In this document: positions 6,273 to 13,290 of the stretch, one piece after another
How the letters are laid out: each line of letters opens with the position of its first letter
Numbering within the stretch: the first letter of the stretch is position 1
NCBI GenBank assembly: GCA_016712465.1
Contig: JADJQZ010000006.1
Coordinates: 1-33,737, forward strand
Direction of reading: 5' to 3'
Length of the DNA stretch: 33,737 nucleotides
Source of the DNA: Candidatus Obscuribacter sp.
Lineage (GTDB): Bacteria; Cyanobacteriota; Vampirovibrionia; Obscuribacterales; Obscuribacteraceae
Notes under the pieces: model-generated
Databases searched by the model: none
The model's input: only the letters and a program-made list of their open reading frames with translations
Told to the model about the DNA's origin: nothing
Translations under genes and position numbers: made by a program

Positions 6273-6922
6273 AAAGAGCGCTCACTTGGCGGTCGAGGTT
6301 CGACAAAAAGAATCTCGACTACCGGATTACCAGTATTCTCCCAGTCTCTGATCTACCGCGAAAATCCATGCGGTGGTCATGCCCGGTCTACTTCGATCAG
6401 TTTGAAGAGCCGTCATGCACGGGATTCGCCACGATCCATGCGGCCATTGCTGAACCGTTCCCGGTGCAAGGCTTGACGCCAACTCATGCCCGGTATCTGT
6501 ATCAGCGCGCCAAGGAACTTGATCAGTGGCCCGGCGAAGATTATGACGGGTCTAGCGTCCTAGGCGCTGTTGCCGCCGCTAAGGAGTTCGGTTATTTCCT
6601 GAAGTATGGATGGTGCTTTACTGAGAAAGAAGTCAATGCCGCTGTTTGTTACCACGGACCGGTCATCATGGGAACAAATTGGACTGAAGGCATGATGGAG
6701 CCAAACGAACAGGGCGTTATTCGGGCGACGGGGAAAACGCTAGGCGGCCATGCATACCCGATCATGGGGTATGACAACAGGACAGGGTTATATCGAATTC
6801 ACAATTCCTGGGGAGTGTCGTTAGGAGTCATGGGTGACGTGTTTATTCACGCCGAAGATTTAGCGAATCTCATGAGTGACGGCGCTGAAGCGTGCGTTCC
6901 GTTGCTCAAGCCTGGGGCTTGA
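6269..6922 (+). CDS. papain-like (C1 family) cysteine peptidase
   Basis: 217 residues with the papain catalytic set in order: oxyanion Q44 and nucleophile C50 in FDQFEEPSCTGFA, H161 in GGHAYPIMGYD, and N179 in IHNSWG. The S-C-T-G-F-A motif replaces the usual S-C-W-A-F. The length fits a bare catalytic domain without a propeptide; there is no signal peptide. C1 peptidases cleave peptide bonds. In phages their targets are not established; processing of a virion or exported protein, or of a host protein, are possibilities. Coupled to DUF1353 upstream by a 4-bp overlap and followed after one base by the lipoprotein gene. Confidence 0.85.
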   Translation: MKRALTWRSRFDKKNLDYRITSILPVSDLPRKSMRWSCPVYFDQFEEPSCTGFATIHAAIAEPFPVQGLTPTHARYLYQRAKELDQWPGEDYDGSSVLGAVAAAKEFGYFLKYGWCFTEKEVNAAVCYHGPVIMGTNWTEGMMEPNEQGVIRATGKTLGGHAYPIMGYDNRTGLYRIHNSWGVSLGVMGDVFIHAEDLANLMSDGAEACVPLLKPGA

Positions 6923-6923
6923 T

Positions 6924-7175
6924 ATGAGAACCCTATTGCTAGCCACATGCGGATTATTCGCCGGGTGTGCGAATTTCCAGCCGCTCGTAGATCAAGCCAC
7001 GGCGCAAACCGTGGCGATTGAACATGCGAAGTACCAAACCGCAGAATTGATCATGTGTCGGGCAATCAGCATAGGCGAGTGGATGCGATCCGTTGGTCCA
7101 TATCCAGAAAAAGTGCAGGGCTGGCGGGCATTGTGTGTCGGTGCGAATTTGCCTGACGTGCCGGGGATTCCGTAA
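6924..7175 (+). CDS. small lipoprotein (possible outer-membrane lysis or exclusion protein)
   Basis: 83 residues from the ATG at 6924; an in-frame ATG at 6876 is inside the peptidase gene. MRTLLLATCGLFAGCANFQ is a lipoprotein signal with lipobox F-A-G-C and acylated C15. The mature part is helical (QATAQTVAIEHAKYQTAELI) and has a GEWMRSVG...GWRALC motif that I recall in small lipoproteins of proteobacterial phages. With the coiled-coil membrane protein encoded next, it could be an o-spanin-like partner, but the pairing is inferred from position only. Position +2 after Cys is Asn, not Asp, so outer-membrane sorting is expected. Confidence 0.65.
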   Translation: MRTLLLATCGLFAGCANFQPLVDQATAQTVAIEHAKYQTAELIMCRAISIGEWMRSVGPYPEKVQGWRALCVGANLPDVPGIP

Positions 7176-7552
7176 TGGACGGAGATGACCACGCAATCCA
7201 CGAGCTGATCGTTTCTAATCGTGAAATGGCGAATTTGATACGAATTCATGACGCTGATATAGCGGCACTCAAGGCAAGGGTCGAGTACAACGCAAAACAA
7301 AGCGAAAAACTGGAAGCGATGGTACATCAAATCGGTGATGACGTTTCAGCGGTTAGAAATGACGTTACCGAGAAAGTCAATGAAATGCAGATTGCCGTTC
7401 TGAATCACATTCAAAACGATGAGATTGCACAAAACAGAATATTGAAAACAATTATTGTTGCCGCGTTTGTTAATGGAATGGCGGTTATCTTATGGCTAAT
7501 GAATTCTTGGGTTGAATCCGGGATGCCATGGCCTATATTCCCGTGGCTTTAG
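7175..7552 (+). CDS. coiled-coil protein with C-terminal membrane anchor
   Basis: 125 residues; the ATG overlaps the upstream stop by one base (TAATG). Residues 10-80 are a long charged coiled coil (IAALKARVEYNAKQSEKLEA, then DDVSAVRNDVTEKVNE). Residues 91-109 form one hydrophobic helix (KTIIVAAFVNGMAVILWLM), followed by a short aromatic tail. This is the reverse of an i-spanin, whose anchor is N-terminal; the topology also resembles small tail-anchored or holin-accessory phage proteins. Coupling to the lipoprotein suggests a joint envelope role. Exact function unknown. Confidence 0.65.
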   Translation: MDGDDHAIHELIVSNREMANLIRIHDADIAALKARVEYNAKQSEKLEAMVHQIGDDVSAVRNDVTEKVNEMQIAVLNHIQNDEIAQNRILKTIIVAAFVNGMAVILWLMNSWVESGMPWPIFPWL

Positions 7553-7565
7553 ATGAGGTGAAGAA

Positions 7566-7925
7566 ATGAAAAGCATTGTTGCTCTTGTTTTTATGTTGGC
7601 GGCTTCGGTTGCTTGTGCTGATACGTATCAGCTCACTGTCGGATGGGATACTCCAACGTGGAATCCATCTGATACGCCTTCGTATCGCGCTAAATACCGA
7701 GTCAACGGTGGTACAGAGACCCTCTCGCCAAGTCTGACTTCGCCAAGCTGGACAACGACTGTGACCGCGAATCCTGGAGACCCGGTGGAAGTGGCAGCTC
7801 AGAATGTGAATGGGGCGCTAGTGTCAGCATGGTCTGGTTGGGTCACGGCGACGGCTGGCTATCCTGCTACTACACCACCGACGCCGGCAGGAATGACGAT
7901 CAACCTAATCCGCACCGGGCCGTAA
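7566..7925 (+). CDS. secreted beta-sandwich (Fn3-like) protein
   Basis: 119 residues with a textbook signal peptide (MKSIVALVFMLAASVACA, cleaved before DTYQ). The mature part alternates beta strands typical of Fn3-like domains: YQLTVGWDTPTW ... YRAKYRVNGG ... TTTVTANPGDPVEVAAQNV ... SAWSGWVTATAG, ending in a Pro/Thr tail. Similar features occur in the frameshifted gene at 5502 and at the start of the protein encoded at 8084, so the three may share ancestry. Secreted Fn3-like proteins are seen in some gammaproteobacterial phages; role unknown. Confidence 0.65.
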   Translation: MKSIVALVFMLAASVACADTYQLTVGWDTPTWNPSDTPSYRAKYRVNGGTETLSPSLTSPSWTTTVTANPGDPVEVAAQNVNGALVSAWSGWVTATAGYPATTPPTPAGMTINLIRTGP

Positions 7926-7926
7926 G

Positions 7927-8232
7927 ATGCCATTCGCAAGATGGTCTACCGATCAAGAGCAACAACTCATGAGGATTTGGAAAACAATGCTCAATATCGA
8001 TGTTGCTATCTTGGTCGTGAAATCTTTGAATGCTTGCGAGAAAAAGGCAAAAAGGCTGTCTAAGTCGAATAAAGGATTTCGTGATGCGATCAATAAAAGA
8101 CAAGGCGCGTATTTGGGCTTGCTTGCTGACCGCCGTTCTGATTTTATGCGCGAATGTCGCGGACGCCCTGAACATCACATTCGCTTGGGATTCCAGCGCG
8201 ACATGGCCAGCCGGAACCACGGTAGAACTTGA
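7927..8232 (+). CDS. possible SANT/HTH-like DNA-binding protein overlapping the next gene
   Basis: The ORF starts one base after the previous stop. Residues 5-45 (RWSTDQEQQLMRIWKTM, then KSLNACEKKAKRLS) look like a Trp-led helix-turn-helix of the SANT/Myb-like kind found in small phage proteins. After codon 53 the ORF overlaps the signal-peptide region of the next gene for about 149 bp in another frame, and its sequence there (RECRGRPEHHIRLGFQ) reads like a shadow. The real product may be the N-terminal half with a lost stop. The Shine-Dalgarno is weak. Confidence 0.4.
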   Translation: MPFARWSTDQEQQLMRIWKTMLNIDVAILVVKSLNACEKKAKRLSKSNKGFRDAINKRQGAYLGLLADRRSDFMRECRGRPEHHIRLGFQRDMASRNHGRT

Positions 8233-10390
8233 AGCGAATGGAGCAAGCGCAGATGGTATCTCAGGCACTCAATACACGCTGGATGTACCCGTCCAGCCCG
8301 GCGAAGTTATTAGCGCACGGGCAAGGTCTATTCCGCCATCAGGATATCAGTGTGGAGAGCCGCTTGCGTTATGCCCGCCGTCGCCATGGACTACATCGCT
8401 TGTACAGACTATTCCGCCAAATCCTAGCGGATTGTGGGCTACAAAAGAAATTGGAGGTGGCGGAATGACTATTGCGCGTCGAGGCAGCACAAATTATTCC
8501 GTTCAGTGGCAAAACTCTAGCTCTGCCGAAATCACGAAAGAGTCTACCGTACAAATAGGGGATATTATTCTTGTCGGTGTTTCTGGTTTTTCAGATAACG
8601 GATACGATACAGGCGGGAATGTAACGATTACTGGAGGGTTTACAAAGCTAATTGAAGAATCATATGGTGTCTATGGAGATGATGGAGCGTCTACCGGGAC
8701 CATTTTTTATAAAATAGTTGATGGGACTGAAGGATCGAGTTTTACCATCACGAGTGTTGGCGGAACATATCCATACGGGTCTGCGGTATTAATAGCATTC
8801 AGTGGTAATAGTCTTTCAGTAGATACTAGCGCTAGCACAGCTTCGAGTGGGACCAGTCCAGTTGCGCCAAGCATTAGTGCATCAACAACTAATGAGTTGT
8901 TGATTAATTTATTTCTATATAGCGATCCATCTAGTTTTACACCTCCGTCTGGATATGACGGATATTTTGCAAACTCCCCGCAAGATACTAATGGATCAGC
9001 GTTTTCATGGGATGCTGTCGCAAGTTCTGGTGCTACTGGAACAAGAACAGCAACGCTTGGCACATCGAGAGAATACCTAGCGGCTTCTGTCCTTATAAAA
9101 GAGTCTGGCGCTACAACAAATACAAGTACCACAAATATAGATGCGCTAGTTCAAAAAACCGGTATAACTGCAACGTCAAGTTTAAGTGCGTTACTGCAAA
9201 AGTCGTTTAGTGGAACTGTGAACTTTGATGCTCTAGTTGCTGCTTTAAAATCTGGAAGTATATCTATTGACGCGCTTTTGAACTCCACTGATAACTCAGC
9301 CGCTGTATCAGTTGATGGACTTGTACAAGCAGTTAAGACTGGCGCAGTCTCTATCGATGCTGCTGTTTCAATTATAGTTTCTGCAACTTCTGGAGTTGAC
9401 GCACTTTTGCAGAGTTCTTTTAGCTCTGCGGCTGCATTGGATGCAATTGTTAGCGGAAGCTCAACTGTTACTGCATCTCTTGACGGGTTGTTGCAATCCG
9501 GTAAATCTACAACTGTGTTAATTGATGCTCTATTGCAATCAGGTTATCTATCGCAAACCGATATTGACGCGATTATCTCAAAGGCGTTCAGTTCAACTGC
9601 ATCAATCGATGCGCTATTGCAGGGCATTGCCACTACGTCTACTGGCCTAGACGCGATCATTAGCGGTGGCAGTTCGGCGTCGGTTGTCCTGGACGCGCTC
9701 TTGCGGGTTGGCGCGGTGAGTACCGCGTCGATTGATGCTTTGCTGCAAAAATCGGCGTCTGCCACGTCTTCATTGGACGCTTTCATTCAGGGCAGTGCAT
9801 CCGCTATTTCTGCGCTGGACGGGCTGTTGCAGGCCACTAAAACGGGAACGCTATCACTAGACGCTATCATCGTGAGTGCTGGAGAAGCGCTAGCCGCCAC
9901 GGCGCTGGATGGCCTCGTGCAAGCACTCAAGAGCAGGTCATTATCGCTGGATGCCATGGTGGCGGTCCCGGTGGCCGGTGCTGCGGCTGGATTGGATGCC
10001 CTGCTATTCGTGACCGGCGTTAGCGCTGTAAGCGTGGATGCTTTGTTGCAGGCCACTAAAACGGGCATCCTATCCATCGATGGATTGGCGCAGTCAGCGA
10101 AAACCGCTCAAATCTCGATAGATGGGTTGGTTCAATCCGCAAAAACTGGAATGGTTTCACTGGATGCAGTTGTGGGCATCATCGGAAGCGCGGCGATTTC
10201 GATGGACGGGATTCTACAGAAAAGCCGCGCTAGTGGCGTCTTCATTGATGCGATCATTGGATTGATTTCAGCGATTATCATGCCGACCGGACGTGTGATC
10301 AGCATTGCTCCAACAGACCGATTTATTGTGATTAGCGAGACAGACCGCTTTATTGTCATACCGAATTCAGACCGATCAGTAGTAAATTGA
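8084..10390 (+). CDS. large exported repeat protein, probable fibre or surface protein
   Basis: 768 residues from the ATG at 8084 (AAAGGA seven bases upstream); an upstream ATG at 8030 would spoil the signal peptide. Order: signal peptide (1-28, IWACLLTAVLILCANVADA), Fn3-like strands (about 29-110), a jelly-roll-like domain (about 115-345: GDIILVGVSGFSDNG ... SAVLIAFSG ... EYLAASVLIK), a 14-residue repeat array (352-720, consensus L/I-D-A-L-L-Q-S-x-K-T-G-x-V-S) and a closing set of nine-residue repeats with D-R-F-I-V-I. It is directly upstream of the adaptor and packaging genes. A tail-fibre/virion role or a surface-displayed role both fit; the Sec signal favours export. Confidence 0.7.
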   Translation: MRSIKDKARIWACLLTAVLILCANVADALNITFAWDSSATWPAGTTVELEANGASADGISGTQYTLDVPVQPGEVISARARSIPPSGYQCGEPLALCPPSPWTTSLVQTIPPNPSGLWATKEIGGGGMTIARRGSTNYSVQWQNSSSAEITKESTVQIGDIILVGVSGFSDNGYDTGGNVTITGGFTKLIEESYGVYGDDGASTGTIFYKIVDGTEGSSFTITSVGGTYPYGSAVLIAFSGNSLSVDTSASTASSGTSPVAPSISASTTNELLINLFLYSDPSSFTPPSGYDGYFANSPQDTNGSAFSWDAVASSGATGTRTATLGTSREYLAASVLIKESGATTNTSTTNIDALVQKTGITATSSLSALLQKSFSGTVNFDALVAALKSGSISIDALLNSTDNSAAVSVDGLVQAVKTGAVSIDAAVSIIVSATSGVDALLQSSFSSAAALDAIVSGSSTVTASLDGLLQSGKSTTVLIDALLQSGYLSQTDIDAIISKAFSSTASIDALLQGIATTSTGLDAIISGGSSASVVLDALLRVGAVSTASIDALLQKSASATSSLDAFIQGSASAISALDGLLQATKTGTLSLDAIIVSAGEALAATALDGLVQALKSRSLSLDAMVAVPVAGAAAGLDALLFVTGVSAVSVDALLQATKTGILSIDGLAQSAKTAQISIDGLVQSAKTGMVSLDAVVGIIGSAAISMDGILQKSRASGVFIDAIIGLISAIIMPTGRVISIAPTDRFIVISETDRFIVIPNSDRSVVN
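9137..10285 (+). repeat. in-gene array of about 26 copies of a 42-bp (14-codon) repeat
   Basis: Starting at I352 of the protein, successive units begin (I/L/V)-D-(A/G)-(L/I)-(L/V)-Q and end near x-V-S. Of 26 full units, 22 are exactly 14 residues, three are 15 and one is 16. At DNA level most units have diverged, but some are recent copies: the 20-bp block at 9827-9846 recurs exactly at 10046-10065. Confidence 0.85.
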
Positions 10391-10400
10391 GGATATAGCC

Positions 10401-10919
10401 ATGGCTGCAACGATTCAGATTCACGAACTCACTACCGACGCCAATACGGGCGTTGACAAAACTTCCAGCACGGTACGTTTCAAGGCGGTTGCAAGCACCA
10501 GTTCGACGGCGGTTGACGCGAATGATCCGCTCGTAGTGCCGGGCGCTGGTACGGATTATTCGTATGTCAAGAAACTGCGCGCATATATGGAAGCGCCGCC
10601 CAATACGAATATCTCTAACATGCGCTGGTATTCTGACGGGACTAGCGGCTTCGGGACCGGCGTAGGATGCACGGCAAAAAATATCGGGACCACGTTCGGA
10701 ACGCACTACGATACCGCTATGAGTGGCGGATCGGACCTGTTCGGCTATACGTCTGGCTCCCCGCTGAATGGGGACGGTACGGATACCGGGCCTTTTGTGC
10801 CTGCTGACGATAATAGCTACATTGGCGATATTATCGAGTTGCAGATTAGCGTGGCGTCCACGGCAAGCAACGGTGCGTTGAGTGCTGAGACGCTCACGTT
10901 GGCGTGGGATGAGATTTGA
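10401..10919 (+). CDS. phage structural protein, unnamed family
   Basis: 172 residues; GAGGA seven bases before the ATG. It starts MAATIQIHELTTDANTGVDK, then TSSTVRFKAVAST ... DYSYVKKLRAYMEAPPNTNI ... MRWYSDGTSGFGTGVG ... ETLTLAWDEI. Gly/Thr/Ser-rich beta sequence of this kind matches a family I recall next to terminase genes in siphoviruses with Mu-like heads, probably a virion component. It has no signal peptide, unlike the gene before it. Precise role unknown. Confidence 0.65.
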   Translation: MAATIQIHELTTDANTGVDKTSSTVRFKAVASTSSTAVDANDPLVVPGAGTDYSYVKKLRAYMEAPPNTNISNMRWYSDGTSGFGTGVGCTAKNIGTTFGTHYDTAMSGGSDLFGYTSGSPLNGDGTDTGPFVPADDNSYIGDIIELQISVASTASNGALSAETLTLAWDEI

Positions 10920-10928
10920 CATTTGCTT

Positions 10929-11372
10929 ATGATTCTCCTCCAAGACCGCTATGCCTTTGAGGCTGAAATGCCTGATGGAACTCTCATTACGTCCGGTGGC
11001 GATATTGCCGGTGCAGTGAGGGTTTCCTTGATTCCGCAAATCCCACTCTTGCCAAGGCATGATATGCTAGGACAAGTCTTTATCCGGCGATTCATGCGGG
11101 CATTCAAGCGGTCGGTAGTTGGCGGATTTGATCGTGCGGCTTACTTCGCTGAGATCGAGAGACAAATCAGCGATAGCCGAATTGCGGCAAGAGCGGCACG
11201 GGATGAAAGGGCTGGATTTGGATATGTCGAGATTCCAGAACCAGAACCGCAAAGGCCGGTAAAAGGCGATGAATACATGCAAGTAGTTTGCATGGAATCC
11301 TGCCGGCTTTATGTGCGCCACTCGGACGGGGCTAGCCTGATTACGCCTCCTGACTTTGAGCTGTATCTCTAG
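10929..11372 (+). CDS. conserved phage protein, unknown
   Basis: 147 residues from the ATG at 10929 (a TTG at 10923 is in frame). It starts MILLQDRYAFEAEMPDG, followed by SGGDIAGAVRVSLIPQIPLL, a basic helical middle (RRFMRAFKRSVVGGFDRAAY) and a beta-rich end (MQVVCMESCRLYVRHSDGA). I recall similar proteins upstream of the fiber-tail adaptor protein in related phages, without a function. It is part of the run of genes leading to the terminase. Confidence 0.6.
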   Translation: MILLQDRYAFEAEMPDGTLITSGGDIAGAVRVSLIPQIPLLPRHDMLGQVFIRRFMRAFKRSVVGGFDRAAYFAEIERQISDSRIAARAARDERAGFGYVEIPEPEPQRPVKGDEYMQVVCMESCRLYVRHSDGASLITPPDFELYL

Positions 11373-11383
11373 GAAATAGCGCC

Positions 11384-11743
11384 ATGGCTTACACGCACGA
11401 TGGGAAAAAGCCGGTCAATGCCAAGAATGATCCGATTGACCCGGATGGTACTGACTGGGTATTTTTCCATTACGACGATTGGCTGCGTGACGGTGAAACC
11501 ATTACAAGCCATGAGAGCCTTATCGCTGGCGGAACTATTGTTACCGATTCGACTTATTTGGGAACGATGACTGCGGATGATGGCATTGAATACCTGCAAA
11601 CATACGGAATTGAAATCAGTGTAACGGAAGGGGCAACGTCCGTGACTTTGACGCACAGGGTATCAACTTCCACGGTAGGCGCTGTTGATTTGGGTCGCAC
11701 TGATATTGATCGATCCGTGATTATTCCGGTGAGAACGCTTTGA
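11384..11743 (+). CDS. fiber-tail adaptor-like phage protein
   Basis: 119 residues. The order DPIDPDGTDWVFFHYDDWL ... DGETITSHESLIAGGTIV ... YGIEISVTEGATSVTLTHRV ... TDIDRSVIIPVRTL follows a small beta-sandwich family of phages (D-x-D...W...GD-x-I...S...W-x-x-G...G...Y-x-x-x-x-x-x-T...DRS-x-x-L/I-x-V) often named phage fiber-tail adaptor protein. It sits just upstream of the packaging genes. The family name is from recall of the pattern; in this phage it may act in the head-tail or fibre region. Confidence 0.6.
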   Translation: MAYTHDGKKPVNAKNDPIDPDGTDWVFFHYDDWLRDGETITSHESLIAGGTIVTDSTYLGTMTADDGIEYLQTYGIEISVTEGATSVTLTHRVSTSTVGAVDLGRTDIDRSVIIPVRTL

Positions 11744-11746
11744 GTG

Positions 11747-12016
11747 ATGAGCGAAATAGATGCTGGCACTAAAGACAAAGAAATAGAAGCCGTTAGCGTT
11801 GAGGCTTGCGGTGCCGCGCGCGAAATAATCAGCATCGTTCAAGATGAAGTGATTAAGATTCGCACGCAAGAAGACCGTAGGATTGACGGGAAAAACCTGA
11901 ATCAACTCGCGCTGGCGCTGAAAAATGCACAAGATGTTGCGCATAAAGCGATTGAGTCTAGGCAGCAAAAAGGCCAGCAAAGAGAGATTGAGTTTATCGT
12001 CAGGTATCCAAGCTGA
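11747..12016 (+). CDS. putative terminase small subunit
   Basis: 89 residues from the ATG at 11747 (GTG at 11744 also possible); the stop overlaps the TerL start (TGATGG). It is all-helical and highly charged: REIISIVQDEVIKIRTQEDR, then DGKNLNQLALALKNAQDVAH and KAIESRQQKG. Position directly before TerL, small size, and the helix-rich, oligomer-type sequence are the grounds for calling it TerS, the subunit that recognises the packaging site. I see no clear helix-turn-helix, so this rests largely on context. Confidence 0.5.
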   Translation: MSEIDAGTKDKEIEAVSVEACGAAREIISIVQDEVIKIRTQEDRRIDGKNLNQLALALKNAQDVAHKAIESRQQKGQQREIEFIVRYPS

Positions 12017-13290
12017 TGGCGTATGATATTGTTATGCCAACCCCGCATGAAAAACAAAAGGAATTTGTAGAAACCGATAAAAAACGGGTGATGGTTCGCG
12101 CGGGGCGGCGCGGCGGTAAAACAGTTGGAGTGGCGATTCGTGCCGCTAAAAAGTTTTTAGCAGGAAAGCGCGTGCTCTATGCTGCGCCAACCATCGATCA
12201 AGTGGACCGATTCTGGACTGAAACGTGTCGGATATTTCAAGACCCAATCGATCAGAAAATATTTAATAAAAACTCAACTCGGCATATCCTGGAACTACCC
12301 GGAACGGAGCGCAGAATTAGGGCTAAAACCGCATGGAATGCGGATACCTTGCGCGGCGATTATGCCGATGAACTGATTCTTGATGAATTCCAACTGATGA
12401 ACGAAGAGGTTTGGGGCGTCGTCGGCGCGCCGATGCTCGCTGATAATAACGGCGACGCTGCTTTTATCTACACCCCTCCGTCCCTTGCCTCGCGTAGCGC
12501 TTCAAAAGCCAACGACCCGCAACATGCCGCGAAAATGTTTAAGCGCATTAAAGCATCCGGCGATCCGCGCTGGAAGCTGGTCCATTTCTCTAGTCATGAT
12601 AATCCGCATATTTCTAGTGAAGCCCTGGACGAATTGTCGAACGACATGACGGCGCTAGCTTATCGCATGGAAATCATGGCGGAAGACGTGGATGAAGCAC
12701 CTGGCGCATTGTGGACAAGACACACGATTGAATCACACCGCGTCTATCGCATCCCGGACCAAACAGAACGAATTATCATCGGCGTCGATCCATCGGAAAC
12801 CAGTACCGGCGATGAGGCCGGCATTGTCGCTGCGGCCTTGAGCGGCGGGCATGGCTATATCCTGGGGGATGACTCGCTGCAAGGTTCCCCATTGCAGTGG
12901 GCGCAAGCGGCGGTTGCAGCATATCATCGGCACCATGCAGATATGATTGTGGCCGAGTCGAACGCGGGCGGAGAAATGGTCGCTTTGACGATTGCCACCG
13001 TTGACCCGAATATCCGCGTCAAGCTGGTGCATTCGAGTCGCGGTAAAATAGTCAGGGCCGACCCAATCGCCGCGCAATATGAGCATGGCCTAGTGCATCA
13101 TGTCGGATCATTCCCGAAACTTGAAGATGAGATGTGCCTGTTCGTCCCTGGTGGTAAATCGCCAAATCGGCTAGACGCCATGGTGTTCGCATTGATAGAA
13201 CTTGATTTGTCTCATAAATCCCATCTACAAGTGATAGACTACAAAGCACTAGGCGGACTGTATTTGCCTGGAGGATTCCCGAATGTTTGA
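12016..13290 (+). CDS. terL: terminase large subunit
   Basis: 424 residues. ATPase: Walker A G30-R-R-G-G-K-T36, Walker B LILDEFQ with D123/E124, and coupling motif IYTPPS at 151-156. Nuclease (RNase H-like): IIIGVDPSET with D258, VAESN with E314, and RLDAMVFAL with D387, giving the three metal ligands. The protein cuts concatemeric DNA and powers its translocation into the prohead through the portal encoded next. Length is at the short end but all motifs are intact. It overlaps TerS upstream and the portal gene by 8 bp downstream. Confidence 0.95.
   Translation: MAYDIVMPTPHEKQKEFVETDKKRVMVRAGRRGGKTVGVAIRAAKKFLAGKRVLYAAPTIDQVDRFWTETCRIFQDPIDQKIFNKNSTRHILELPGTERRIRAKTAWNADTLRGDYADELILDEFQLMNEEVWGVVGAPMLADNNGDAAFIYTPPSLASRSASKANDPQHAAKMFKRIKASGDPRWKLVHFSSHDNPHISSEALDELSNDMTALAYRMEIMAEDVDEAPGALWTRHTIESHRVYRIPDQTERIIIGVDPSETSTGDEAGIVAAALSGGHGYILGDDSLQGSPLQWAQAAVAAYHRHHADMIVAESNAGGEMVALTIATVDPNIRVKLVHSSRGKIVRADPIAAQYEHGLVHHVGSFPKLEDEMCLFVPGGKSPNRLDAMVFALIELDLSHKSHLQVIDYKALGGLYLPGGFPNV

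Noticed and set aside
9137..10285. Repeat array as a CRISPR array
   Set aside because: Repeats are contiguous 42-bp codon repeats in frame with no spacers and drifting sequence; they are protein repeats.
10356..11060. 234-codon minus-strand ORF
   Set aside because: Antisense to two well-supported structural genes, very Arg/Ile/His-rich with no ribosome site; typical shadow ORF.
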